NCBI GenBank assembly: GCA_033297205.1 | Contig: MU859351.1 | Coordinates: forward strand, 4,103 to 29,563 | Origin: Pseudoneurospora amorphoporcata | Taxonomy: Eukaryota; Ascomycota; Sordariomycetes; Sordariales; Sordariaceae | DNA: 25,461 nucleotides | Reading direction: 5' to 3' | Part shown: one piece after another, positions 9,574 through 20,166 of the stretch | How the letters are laid out: each line of letters starts with the position of its first letter | Numbering within the stretch: the first letter of the stretch is position 1 | Position numbers and translations under genes: made by a program | The notes under the pieces: model-generated | What the model was told of the DNA's origin: nothing | Databases searched by the model: none | Seen by the model: the letters and a program-made list of their open reading frames with translations, nothing else

Positions 9574-9585
9574 AATAAACTACTT
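9574..9585 (+). promoter_or_regulatory. candidate self-primer binding site of element 2
   Basis: AATAAACTACTT directly follows the LTR and is the exact reverse complement of AAGTAGTTTATT at 9514-9525 in the LTR. In Tf1-type elements the 5' end of the transcript anneals to this position and primes reverse transcription. I see no match to the usual TGG start of a tRNA-type primer site. The same 12 bases follow the element 3 LTR (13881-13892), where RIP has changed one base of the LTR partner. Confidence 0.55.
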
Positions 9586-11480
9586 CCTTCTCGAATTACC
9601 CTACTACCTAATTTTTACCTAACTTCTTATTATAGCCGCCGAACGCGACTCTCCGTTACCTTCCGTTAAGTTAGAATAATCTTTAGTAGTCTACAACGTT
9701 GAGGATTTCGATACTATTATAACTAATAATACCAATATTACTAATTGTTACGTTCGAGTCCCTAACCCGCTATCTTAACTAGTTACCTTCTACGAATAAG
9801 TCGCCGTCGTTTATAATTAAATTTGTAGAATAGTTATAGCTATCGGTAATAAGTATACTTAAGAACTTACTACCCTTAAAGAACAATACGAGATCCTAAG
9901 AAGATACTATAATACTATTACCTCCTTCTACTTAGCCGGGTACGAAGCTTCTTAAACTACTATCGCTCGCTTCGAATAAGAAGTTTAGTAAGCAAGCTCC
10001 TAATTCGCTTCCGAAGTTTAGATTACTATCGTTAGATATAGGAAGAAGGATGCGGAACGCTAGAAAGCTATTAACTAGCTATAGAAAATTACTTCGCAAT
10101 ATTAAGAAGCTTTCAAGAACTTTAACGAACGGAACGCCCGTTAATAATCTATTTGAGGGCGAATTGATACTTAGGTAGTTAATAAGAATCTTAAATCGAT
10201 AATATCCTTAACAAGCTCGTTAACCTTAGTTAACTTAAGAACCTCGAGGCACAAATCGTACAAATCGCCAGCCTCTAACAAAGCACTTAAAAGGCTATTT
10301 AAGAAGCCTTTATCCGGTTAAGCTAAAAAGCCCCCAACGCCGCGTTAGTTTAGAGACTCTTAAAATAACGCGCCGCTACTAAAGCGCCTAGCACACAACG
10401 ATCTTTAGCTTACAATCCTCTTATTAGTCCTAGCCTAATTAACGATAGCCTCCTCCAAATAGCTTAAGTAAGAAAATAAGCTAAATAAGTTCGAATTTAA
10501 TATAAGGCTACTTATATTAACTTCTAAGGAGCTAGTACTATTTCCTTTAAATAGTTTGTAGGAGGTTAAGGACCCCTAGGGCCCCTTAGTTTACCCCGTC
10601 GCGTCGGTAGGCCGGCCGAAGATCCTACCTAGCACTAAGTTGACTACTTCCTCTAGAATTTAAAATACCCTATTATTTAAATAACGCTTATCCACCTTAA
10701 TAAACCTTCGACCTACGATAGTAAGAAGTTTAATACCTTCTAACCTTAGTAGGCTAGGATTAACGCGTACTTCTACGCGTATACCGCTAGCTTTCTAATT
10801 AACGGTTATAAAATTAACTAGCTCGGATCGATATTTACTAATAAGGCCTAAAAATAGCACGACTTACGAGCCTATTAAATTTAATTTATAGGAGTCGAAG
10901 ACACTTAGAAGGGATATTTTAACGTTCTAGCCGAACGATTCTGGGACCCTTTTAAACGATACCGCAACTCTAAGAAAATACGAGAGCTCAAGTACGAAGG
11001 AGATATTACCGAATATTTTATTAAGTTATTAAATTTAAACGAAACTATTAAATAAGCTAGTACTACCTTCCAAGATCAAATCGCCTAAACTCTACCCTCT
11101 AAAATTATAGAGCTAATTTATTTTATTCGAGAGGGAGTGTTTAAAATTAACGATAAGTTTATTAGCGCCGTTCGAGAAGTTAGACGAGTCTACGAAAATA
11201 TAATTCGCGTTCTAAGATATTAGAAATAAAGAAAAAGCGCGCCTACTTCAAAGACGGAGCACTCGAAGTCGGGCCAACAGTCTCGTAAGGACACACGCTC
11301 TCCTTCCGACCGAAATTAATTTTTAAAACCCGATCGACCAATTAAGGATAAGAAATAAAATAGCGTCCGCGAAGCCTTAAGAGATATCGACCGGAGCGAC
11401 GTCGATTAACGTAAGAAGGACCGTGTCTCCTACTAGCGATACGGGCGTGATAATTACTATACCCTTAAATATTTCATAAG
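9586..11480 (+). pseudogene. degraded gag of element 2
   Basis: The N-terminal part is charged and helical. The capsid-like part at about 10700-11220 contains recognisable retrotransposon-gag features such as the LKYEGDITEYF stretch (about 10990-11022). The zinc knuckle expected near 11432-11475 is ruined: its first, second and fourth cysteines now read Y, Y and F. Stops are frequent. No functional product is expected. Confidence 0.75.
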
Positions 11481-11699
11481 GAAGGATAATAACGGTAAGG
11501 AACTGCCTTAACTAACAACTATAGCCGTTATTTCCGCTAAACGGAAAAATAGCGACCGCGAAGAAGAGGGAGTTAGGAATCTCGCTAATAACGACGAGAC
11601 CCAATTTAAGAAGGCTAAAACTAACGCAATTACCTGAACTATATAAATTATAGAAGAGGATAACGATTCCGACTCGGATTTTTGAGTAGCCGCTATAAA

Positions 11700-13256
11700 A
11701 CACTATATAAATTATTACGGCCTCACCTTAGTACAACCTTAGAACACCCCGTCGTCTATACTTTAAAGAGGCTTAGCTTTAATAATAAACTGAAATAGTC
11801 TCCTTAAAAGAAAATATACTTAGAACTTTTAGTAAGCACACGTCCTATCGTACGAATGATTTTGCTTTATAATAACGAAGAATACTCTATCCGAGTCCTC
11901 TTAGACCTTAGAAGCTTAATCCCTATTATATCCTTTTATAAAGCCCGAATTTGAAAACTCCCTTTAATTAAACGAACCCGCGTTCGAACTATTATAGGAT
12001 TCAATTCCGCCGTCGATATAGTAGGCGGGAGATACTATATTAAAGTAATCGTCCTTCGTTATTAGGAGGATTATTACACTCGACTCAACTTTGAGCTCTT
12101 AGCGATAGATAACTAGTGCGATATTATTCTTCCCTATTAGTAGTTATAATAGTATAAACTAGCTTATTTCTTCGATAAAACGTAAGAAATTAAATTCGCT
12201 TCAAAATACTACTAGTAAAACTATACTAGCTCTATTATCCTAGGACTTCTCCTTATAGAAACTATCGCTAGCATTTAGACTAAAATTAACACCACAATCG
12301 TAATAGTGCTAGAAAAGTTCTAAGAATTCCTCCCTATTATGAGCGAGGAAGTAGCGATACGAATGCTGAATTATTAGCCCTAGGATTATAAAATCGATTT
12401 AAAGGAGGGAGAAACCCCGCTATATAGACCTCTCTTCGTAATAAGCGGGCGTAAACTCAATGCCTTCAAACTCTAATTTAAAAAGATACTAAATATTAAG
12501 CAGATAAGAAAATCCACCTTATTATATAGCGTACCCCTTATATTCGTCGATAAGAAAGATTTAAACAATTTTTTCTAACTAGTAGTCAATTACTGAATCT
12601 TTAATAGAATGATTATTCCCGTTAAATACCCTATCCCGGTTATTACGGAACTTTAATATGCTTTTAAAACGGCCAAGATCTTTTCGAAAATCGATTTCAA
12701 ATTAGGCTTCTTCCTCGTTCGAATAATTAAAGGCTACGAGTGGAAAATCGCCTTCCGATATAAATACGGCCTTTTCGAATACGTTATTATACTTATAGGT
12801 TTAATTAACGCTCCCTCTACGTTTTAGGCTATAATGAATTATTTGTTTATAGACCTTCTAAACGTAAAAGTGCTCGTTTACTTAAATAATATTTTAATTT
12901 ACGTTAATACTAAGGTAAAATACGATTGTTTAGTATTAGAAGTTTTGAAGCGGCTTACTAACAACTATCTTGCCGTTGCCCCGTAGAAGTGCAAATAGGG
13001 AGTGACCGAAGTTGAATTTCTTAGTTATATTATCTCTCCCTAAGGTATTAATATAGTTGAGGATAAAGTTAAAAGTATTTTAGAATAGAAATAGCTTACG
13101 ACGCTTAAGGAATCCCAATCCTTCCTAAGTTTCGCCAACTTCTACCGAAAGTTCATTAAGGGATTCTTTACAATCGCCTAAGCTCTCTCGAAAGGAAACT
13201 CGCTAAATAAGAAGCTTTGGAAATGGATAAAGCCTATAGCGAAAACCTTTAAAGAC
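11700..13256 (+). pseudogene. degraded protease and RT of element 2
   Basis: A retropepsin-like LLD motif lies near 11895. The RT domain spans about 12500-13060 and aligns with element 3, with its active site reading YLNN at 12879-12890, both aspartates lost to G-to-A changes. The sequence stops abruptly after 13256, just before RNase H would begin, where the family B LTR fragment takes over. Confidence 0.8.
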
Positions 13257-13392
13257 TATTATAAATCTAGCGCCTAGTACTAGCATCCGGTATATAGTTA
13301 GCTAAACGACGAGTGCTAGCAATGTACGCTAAGTTAGTAAAGTATTAGCAGGCCCAAAGCTCGTTAGTTCCCTCTAGCCTCCATATAGTTAT
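13257..13392 (+). repeat. family B LTR start, copy a (interrupted by element 3)
   Basis: These 136 bp align with 20816-20950, including GACGAGTGCTAGCAATGTACGC and GGCCCAAAGCTCGTTAG. Both copies start TATTATAA, which reads as a RIP-altered TGTTATAA LTR end, and both begin exactly where a family A element is broken. I read this as the first part of a family B LTR inserted in element 2 (presumed duplication AAGAC, 13252-13256), itself interrupted by element 3. Confidence 0.7.
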
Positions 13393-13880
13393 TGTCACAC
13401 GGACATTTGCTTATAGTTCTAGGTTAGGGTTTCTAAAGCTAATAGAACTTTAACGCTTAACGTTAGCCTTATAAGTACCGCTATAGCTGCTTCTAAAGCA
13501 GCTGTAGCCTATATAAGTATATAAATAGTACATAGTAGTAAGCTATAATAGTAATTACGTACGATAGTTATAGAAGTCTAACTTTGTAACGTAAGTATTA
13601 TTATAAGAGCGACCGAACGAAGGCCGGCGCTAGAAGGAAGAAGGAAAATAGTTGGAAGCACTTAGGAAGGTCTATATAATCGCTAAATAAATACCTTGAG
13701 GCATTAAGTAATAAAGCTCGGTGCGTGCCTTAGTACGTACTAAGCCTCGTTAGTATAAGAAGGCCCTAAAGCTTAGCCTTTGTTTGAAGGTTGAAGGGAT
13801 TAATAAGGCTTTCGAAACTAAAGTAATTTATTAATTGAATTAAATTACTATTTTAAGCTTTAAATATAACCCTTATTATA
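13393..13880 (+). repeat. 5' LTR of element 3 (family A)
   Basis: The 488-bp LTR starts TGTCACACGGACA and ends CCTTATTATA. It is the reverse complement of the element 1 LTR (5620-6114) apart from transitions. The palindrome of element 1 is retained at about 13476-13507. Confidence 0.9.
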
Positions 13881-15099
13881 AATAAACTACTTCCCTCTCG
13901 AACTACCTAATCTTTACCCAACCTCTTATTATAACCGTTGAACGCGACTCTCCGCTACCTTCTATTGAGTTAGAATAATCCTTAGTAGTTTACAACGTTA
14001 AAGATTTCAATACTATTATAATTAATAATACCGATATTACCAACGGTTATATTTAGGTCCCCAACCCGCTATCTTAGCTAGTTACCCTCTACGAACAAGT
14101 CGCCGTCGTTTATAACTAGATTCGTAGAATGGCCGTAGCTATCAGCAACGAATATACTTAGGAACTTACTACCTTTAAAGAACAATACGAGATTTTAAGA
14201 AGATATTACGATGTTGTTACTTCTTTCTACTCAGCCGGATACGAAGCCTCTTAAACTACTATCGCTTACTTCGAATAAGAAGTCTAACAAGCAAGCTCCT
14301 AATTCGCCTCCGAAGTTTAGACTACTATCGCTAAATATAGAAAAAAGGATGCGGAACGCTAAAAAGCTATCGACTAGTTGTAGAAAATTACCTCGCGATA
14401 TTAGGAAGCCTTCGAAAACCTCAACGAACGGAACGCCCGTTAATAATCTATCCTAGGGCGAATTGACACTTAGGTAGTTAATAAAGAATTTTAAATCGAT
14501 AATATCCTTAGTAAGCTCGTTAACCTTAGTCAACTCAAGGACCTCGAAGTACAAATCGTATAAATCGTTAGCCTCTAATAAAGTACTTAGAAAGCTATTT
14601 AACAAGCTTTTATTTGGTTAAGTTAAAAAGCCCCCGACGTCGCGTTAGTTTAAAAACTCTTAAAATAACGCGCCGCTACTAAAGCGCCTAGTATATAGCG
14701 ATCTTTAACCTACGATCCTCTTACTAATCCTAATTTAATTAACGATAGTCTCTTTTAAGTAGCTTAAGTAAAAAGATAAGCTAAATAAACTCGAATCTAG
14801 TATAAGGCTACCTATGCCGACCTTTAAGGAGCTAATACTATTCCCTTTAAATAGTCCGCGGGAGGTTAAAGACCCCTAAAGCCCCTTAATCTACCCCGTC
14901 GCGTCGGCGGACCGGCCGAAAATCCTACTCGGTACTAAGCCGATTATTTCCTCTAGAACTTAGGATACCCCACTATCTAAACAACGCTTATCTACCTTAA
15001 TAAACCCTCGACCTACGATAGTAAACAGCTTAATACCTTCCAACTTTAGTAAGTTAAAATTAACACGTGCTTCTACGCGTATGCCGTTAGCTTCCTAAC

Positions 15100-15104
15100 C
15101 GACG
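15100..15104 (+). repeat. left target-site duplication of the TRIM
   Basis: CGACG precedes the TRIM and recurs at 15635-15639. Element 2 shows the uninterrupted site as AACGGTTATAAAAT, so the pre-insertion sequence in element 3 was CCGACGGTTATAAAA. Confidence 0.9.
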
Positions 15105-15142
15105 TGTTACGGAATGCACTCGGGTGCCTCTTCCGGGACAAC

Positions 15143-15150
15143 TATATAAG
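15143..15150 (+). promoter_or_regulatory. TATA box in the TRIM 5' LTR
   Basis: TATATAAG lies 31 bp upstream of 15174, the first base of the self-complementary 11-mer. This is the normal TATA-to-start distance, so 15174 is the predicted transcription start and the U3/R boundary. The second LTR has the same box at 15533-15540. Confidence 0.7.
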
Positions 15151-15173
15151 ATTACTTAAGCAACCGAATTGCC

Positions 15174-15184
15174 AGCTTCGGTTA
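15174..15184 (+). promoter_or_regulatory. predicted 5' end of TRIM RNA, self-primer
   Basis: AGCTTCGGTTA is perfectly complementary to 15247-15257. If transcription starts at 15174 as the TATA box predicts, these 11 nt are the extreme 5' end of the RNA and can fold back on the primer site, as in Tf1. Confidence 0.65.
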
Positions 15185-15244
15185 CTTATATCCTTTTGTA
15201 GGAACATAGCCTAGTTAGTGTAGTAGTCTGCTACCGCCGTAACA

Positions 15245-15257
15245 CTTAACCGAAGCT
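15245..15257 (+). promoter_or_regulatory. TRIM primer-binding site (self-priming type)
   Basis: After the LTR end CCGTAACA come CT and then TAACCGAAGCT (15247-15257), the exact reverse complement of 15174-15184. The placement is right for minus-strand initiation. The sequence does not begin with the TGG typical of sites that pair with a tRNA CCA end. Confidence 0.65.
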
Positions 15258-15263
15258 AAAAGG

Positions 15264-15307
15264 CTACGAGTTCGAACCTCGTAGTTGGAAAAATCTTCGG
15301 ATTTTTC
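15264..15307 (+). other. two hairpins and T-run following the TRIM primer site
   Basis: Hairpin 1 has stem CTACGAG (15264-15270) pairing with CTCGTAG (15278-15284) around the loop TTCGAAC, which looks like a tRNA T-arm and contains a Pol III B-box-like core. Hairpin 2 has stem GAAAAATC (15288-15295) pairing with GATTTTTC (15300-15307) around a TTCG tetraloop. The T5 run at 15302-15306 could end Pol III transcription. Either an RNA structure supporting self-priming or a tRNA-derived relic. Confidence 0.6.
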
Positions 15308-15483
15308 GGATGCCCTTATATAGGTTCCCTTTTACGGAGATGCACACGACCAAGTCGTATGGATGCTTTGCCGTCGCTTAATTGAGAATTCCCGTTCGAA
15401 AAAGTTCGATCGGCTCCTAGGAACCGTCGCTAGCTGGCACGGTGTTCCGAGGGGGTCGAGGTTCGGGGCGAACTTCTCAATGT

Positions 15484-15494
15484 AAGGGGGGGAA
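15484..15494 (+). other. polypurine tract of the TRIM
   Basis: AAGGGGGGGAA directly abuts the second LTR, the position expected for the plus-strand primer. Confidence 0.85.
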
Positions 15495-15634
15495 TGTTAC
15501 GGAATGCACTCGGGTGCCTCTTCCGGGACAACTATATAAGATTACTTAAGCAACCGAATTGCCAGCTTCGGTTACTTGTATCCTTTTGTAGGAACATAGC
15601 CTGGTTAGTGTAGTGGTCTGCCACCGCCGTGATA

Positions 15635-15639
15635 CGACG
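15635..15639 (+). repeat. right target-site duplication of the TRIM
   Basis: CGACG, identical to 15100-15104, directly follows the second LTR. A 5-bp duplication is usual for Ty3/Gypsy-type integrase. Confidence 0.9.
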
Positions 15640-16689
15640 GTTATAAAATTAACTAGCTCGGATCAATATTTATTAACAAAGTTTAAAAATAGTACGACTT
15701 ACGAGCCCGTTAGATTTAATTTATAGAAGTCGAAGATATATAAAAAGAATATTCTAGCGTTCTAGCCAAACGATTCCGGGACCCTTCTAAATGATACCGC
15801 AACTTTTAAAATATGTAGGAGCTTAAATACGAAGGAGACATTACCGAATACCTTACCGAGCTATTAGACTTAAACGAAACCGTTAAATAAGTTAGTACTA
15901 CCTTCTAAAATTAGATCGCTCAAACTCTACCCTCTAAGATTATAGAGCTAATTTACTCCATTCGAGGGGGAGTGTCTAAAACTGACAATGAGTTTATTAG
16001 CGCCGTTCGAGAAGCTAGACGAGTCTACGAAAATATAATTCGCGCTCTAAAATATTAAGGATAGGGAAAAAGCGCGCCTACCTCTAGGATAGAACATTCG
16101 AAATCGGGCTAATAATCCTATAAAGAATTACGTTCCAACCGAAACTAATCCTTAAGAAAACTTAATAGGCTAGTTAAGGATAAGAAATAGAATAGCGTTT
16201 GCGAAGCTTTAAAAGGAATTAATTAGGCGGAAATCGATTAGCGTTAAGAAGGATTAAGTTTCTTGCTAGCGATGCGGGCGTAACAACTACTATATTATAG
16301 AATGTTTCGTGAAGAAGGATAACAATGGTAAAAATTTGCCCCAGCCTAAAGAGCAACTAAGAACGGCCGCTATTTTAAATTAAGAAACGTAAGAGTAACG
16401 ACTTTAAAGAAGAGGGAGCTGAAGACTTCGAAGATAACGAGGCTTAGTTCAAAAAAGTTAAAACAAACGTAATTATTAGAATTATATAAATTATAAATAT
16501 AAATAACGATTTTAACTCGGATTTTTAAGTAGCCGCTATAAAGTACTATATAGATTACTACGGCCTTACTTTAGTACTAGCTCAGTTAACCTCGTCGTTT
16601 GCTCCCTAAAGAGGCTAAATATTAATAACCTCAACGATAAACCAAATCCCCTACGAAAGAAACTTTACCTAAAACCTTAATTAGGGCCC

Positions 16690-19600
16690 TAACCGATCGT
16701 ACGAATAACTTTACTTTATAATAATAAGGAACACCCCGTTCGAATTCTCCTAAACCCGGGAAGTTTAATCCTAATTATATTTTTCTACTAAGCTCGCGTA
16801 TAGAAGCTCCCTCTCTTCAAACGAGCTAATATTCGTAGCCTTATAGGATTTAACGCGGAAGCTAATTTAGTAGGCAGCTGTTATTATATTAATACCGTCG
16901 TTTTATAGTATTAAGAAGACTACTATACCCGTTTGAACTTTGTGTTTTTTAAAATAAATAACGAATACGATATTATCCTACAATATTAGTAGTTACTCCA
17001 ACACGAGCCTACTTACTTCTTTAATAAAATATAAGAAATAAAATTCTCTTTAAAATATTATTAAAAGAATTGCACTAGTACTATTGTTATGGGACTTCCC
17101 CCCACTGAAGTTATCGCTAGCATTTAAACTAAGATCGACGCCGCAATCGCAACAGTGCCAAAAATGTTCTGAGAATTCCTCCCTATTATAAGCGAGGAAG
17201 CGGCAATACGAATGCCGGATTATTAACTTTAGGATTATAAAATCGACTTAAAGGAAAGGGAAATACCGCCTTATAGACCCCTCTTCGCGATAAGTGGCCG
17301 CGAACTCGATGCCTTCAAACCTTAGCTCGAGAAAATGCTAAACTCGAGACGAATAAGAAAATCCACCTCATTATATAGCGCACCCCTTATGTTCGTCGAT
17401 AAGAAAGATCCAAACGATCCCCTCCAATTAGTAGTCGATTACCGAATCTTCAATAGAATAATTATTCCCGTTAAATACCCTATCCCGCTTATTACGGAAC
17501 TTGAATATACCTTTAGAATGGCTAAGATCTTTTCGAAAATCGACCTTAAATTAAGCTTCTTCCTCGTTTGAATAGGTAAAGGCTACGAGTAGAAAACCGC
17601 CTTCCGATACAAATATAGCCTTTTCGAGTACGTTGTTATGCTTATAGGCTTAATCAACGCTCCCTCTACGTTCCAAGCTATAATGAACCACTTGTTTATA
17701 AACTTTCTAAACGTAGGAGTACTCGTCTACTTAGATAACATTTTAATCTACGCCGACACTAAGTAAAAACACGATCGCTTAGTATTAAAAGTTCTAAAAC
17801 GGCTTACTAATAACTATTTTGCCGTTGCCCCATAGAAGTGTAAATAGGAAGTTACTAAAGTCGAGTTCTTAGGTTATATTATTTCTCCCTAGGGTATTAG
17901 CATAGCCGAAGATAAAGTTAAGAGCATTTTGGAATGGAAATAGCTTACAACGCTCAAGGAGTTACAATCCTTTTTAAGTTTCGCTAATTTCTACCAAAGG
18001 TTTATTAAGGGATTCTCTACAATCGCTTAAGCCCTCTCCAAAGGAAACTCGTTGGACAAGAAGCTCTAGAAATGAATAGAACCTATAGTAAAAGCTTTTA
18101 AGGATTTAAAGGAAGCCTTTATAATAGTGCCCGTTTTAGCTCACTTCGACCTAGTAGAACCCGCTATTATAGAAACCGACGCTTTAGATTTCGAAATCGG
18201 CGCCATTCTTTCTTAAAGGAAAGCCGACGGCAAACTACACCCTGTCGCCTTTTATTCAAGGAAAATAACGCCTACCGAAATGAACTACGAAATTTATAAT
18301 AAGGAACTCTTGGCTATCGTCGATAACTTCGATCGTTGGAGGATTTATCTCGAAGGCGCTAAATATAGGATTAAAGTCTTTTCCGATTACTAAAACTTAG
18401 CTTATTTTACCTATACGAAGGTCCTTAACCGACGGCAAGCACGCTAGGCTATTTAGCTAGCTAATTTCTAGTTTATTATTAATTACCGTTCGGGTTACCT
18501 TAATTCTAAAGCCGATGCCCTTTCCCGTTAGGAAAGTTTTAAAATTGAAAAGGGGGGGGTGAAGACTAGCCAATTACGTCGGTCTTGTAAGAAAAACACT
18601 TCTTACACTCTAAAGGAAGTAGTTTCCGTTTATTTAAAGAAAGGCTTTATAGCATTTTAACCCCTCGATAGAATAATAAATTCATTTGCTAGCTTAAGGA
18701 AGCTAGAGAAATAGACTTAGCCTATATAGAATAGTTTAATAAAGACGAACCCGACAAAGACTACGAGAAATCCGATAATCTATTGTACCAAAAGAACCGC
18801 CTCTAGGTCCCTACTAGCTTATAAGCCGAAGTTACCAATTTAGAACACGATACTAAGGTTGCGGGCTATATAGGAATAGATAAAATTATAGAGTTCATTA
18901 CAAGAAACTTCTAGTAGCTAAAGATGGAAGAAATAGTTAGGGAATACGTTCGCGGCTATTATAAGTGCTAATAGAACAAACTTTCCCGCTATTTTCCCTA
19001 TAGTTTACTACAACCTATAGAGCTTTATTATACCCTTTAAAAGACTATCGCAATAGATTTTATTACAGATCTACCTCTTTCTAACGGTTGTAACTCTATT
19101 TAAGTTATAGTAGATCCTTTTATAAAGATAGCCCATTTTATCCCTTTTAAGGTAGGGGAGAAGAAAATAGAAGACCTAATTAAAATTTTCGCCCGCTCCT
19201 ACTAGCGGCTGCACGGAGTACCATTGGATATTATTTCGGACTACGATTTATAGTTTACAACCTACTTTTGAAGAGATTTCCTAATACTCGTCGGTATTAA
19301 AAGTCGTATAAGTACAATATTTTACCCTTAAATTAATAGCTAAACCGAACGCTTCAACCAAATCCTTAAAGTTTACCTTCGGGCCTTCGTTAACTACGAA
19401 ATGAGTAACTAGGAAGACTTTTTAGCTACTACTAAGTTCGTATATAATAATTCTATCTCGTCGTCTACTAGCCTTACTCCCTTCTATACTAACTACGGCT
19501 ACTACCCAACGTCTTACAATCTTCCTAACAGCGCGCCTCGGAACCTCGGGAGTCGTTTATATACTTATTAAATAATTTAAGTATATAACGACGCCTAGCG

Positions 19601-20150
19601 ACATTTTAACCACGCTCGTTAGAGGATAAAGGTATGGGCGGACAAGAAGCGTTCAAAGGCACCAGTTTATAAAGTAGGGCAATTTATTATATTAAATAGT
19701 AAGCATATTAAAACTAAGAAACCTTCTAAGAAGCTTAATAAGAAGCTCTATAGCCCCTTTAAGATTTTATAAGTAATCTCCCCTACCGCTATCCGGTTAA
19801 CCCTACCTAAAATATAGCGAATTTACGACTCCTTCCACGTCTCGCTACTAGAACCCTATCGCGCTAGCAATCGGGAGATCCGCGACCCTAACTAGGTCCT
19901 ACGAGAGGTAGCCCTAGTAGTATTAAAAGACTATTATATTAAAAAAATCGTAGATTCTATAAGGGCTAAAGCTAAGGTGTTATATCGAGTTAAGTGGGAA
20001 GGATAAAATAAAATTAATAATCTTACGTAGGAATTATAGGAGTACTTCTACGTTAACGAAGTAAAGAATTAGGTTATAGCCTTCCACGAAGCCTATCTTA
20101 ATAAACCCCGCGATCCTCGCGTCCTAATAAACTAACTCCTCTATAAAATC
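16690..20150 (+). pseudogene. degraded pol of element 3 (PR, RT, RNase H, IN, chromodomain)
   Basis: Protease: LLNPGS near 16747, its aspartate now N. RT: about 17340-17900, including the VDYR segment and the active site at 17728-17739, now YLDN. RNase H: about 18090-18530, with ETDA and the ADALSR end. Integrase: about 18840-19800, with a degraded zinc-binding start, core aspartates in AIDFITD and ISDYD, and the TERFNQ glutamate. A GPY/F-like LLEPYR follows near 19848, and the chromodomain (LYRVKWEG) lies at about 19925-20060. Stops are mostly TAG/TAA from RIP. The domain order PR-RT-RH-IN-CHD is that of chromoviruses. Confidence 0.88.
19798..20010 (+). repeat. integrase tail/chromodomain segment, copy 1 of a tandem duplication
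   Basis: This segment, from the stretch before LEPYR into the chromodomain, recurs about 369 bp downstream at 20167-20375. Shared landmarks are GAACCCTATCGCGCT, TGCTACGAGAGG or TCCTACGAGAGG, and AAAGACTAT or GAAGACTAT followed by an A-rich run. Confidence 0.75.
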
Positions 20151-20166
20151 CCGCTATAATCCGTCT

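Larger units (their letters stand above)
9094..13256 (+). mobile_element. element 2: left half of a family A chromovirus, plus strand
   Basis: It starts with a 5' LTR (TGTCACACG) inserted in element 1; the presumed target duplication is CGTAT at 9089-9093. It continues with a gag-like region, protease and RT, and breaks off at 13256, where family B LTR copy a begins. The missing right half (RNase H, integrase, 3' LTR) should lie to the right of the window. It is the most heavily mutated of the three family A copies: its RT active site reads YLNN. Confidence 0.85.
15105..15634 (+). mobile_element. TRIM-like miniature LTR element, 530 bp, complete
   Basis: Two direct repeats of exactly 140 bp (15105-15244 and 15495-15634) flank a 250-bp interior with no coding capacity. 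LTR ends are TGTTACGG and CCGTAACA, inverted 8-mers, and the second copy ends CCGTGATA. A 5-bp duplication CGACG flanks the whole. A polypurine tract lies immediately before the second LTR, and a primer-binding-like site lies 2 nt after the first. It would have to use proteins of an autonomous relative. It is clearly less RIP-mutated than its host element: the LTRs differ at about six positions, all transitions. I do not recognise the family. Confidence 0.92.
13893..16500 (+). pseudogene. degraded gag of element 3, interrupted by the TRIM
   Basis: Collinear with the gag of element 2. The capsid-like part resumes after the TRIM at about 15640-16060. The zinc knuckle at 16264-16305 reads C-*-R-C-G-R-N-N-Y-Y-I-I-E-C. 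That is a CCHC knuckle in which a tryptophan codon became TAG and the histidine became tyrosine, both explained by single RIP transitions. No functional product is expected. Confidence 0.8.

Noticed and set aside
15205..15290. A functional tRNA gene inside the TRIM
   Set aside because: A-box, D-arm and T-arm features are present, but the acceptor stem pairs at only about 4 of 7 positions and no proper anticodon stem forms, even allowing for an intron.
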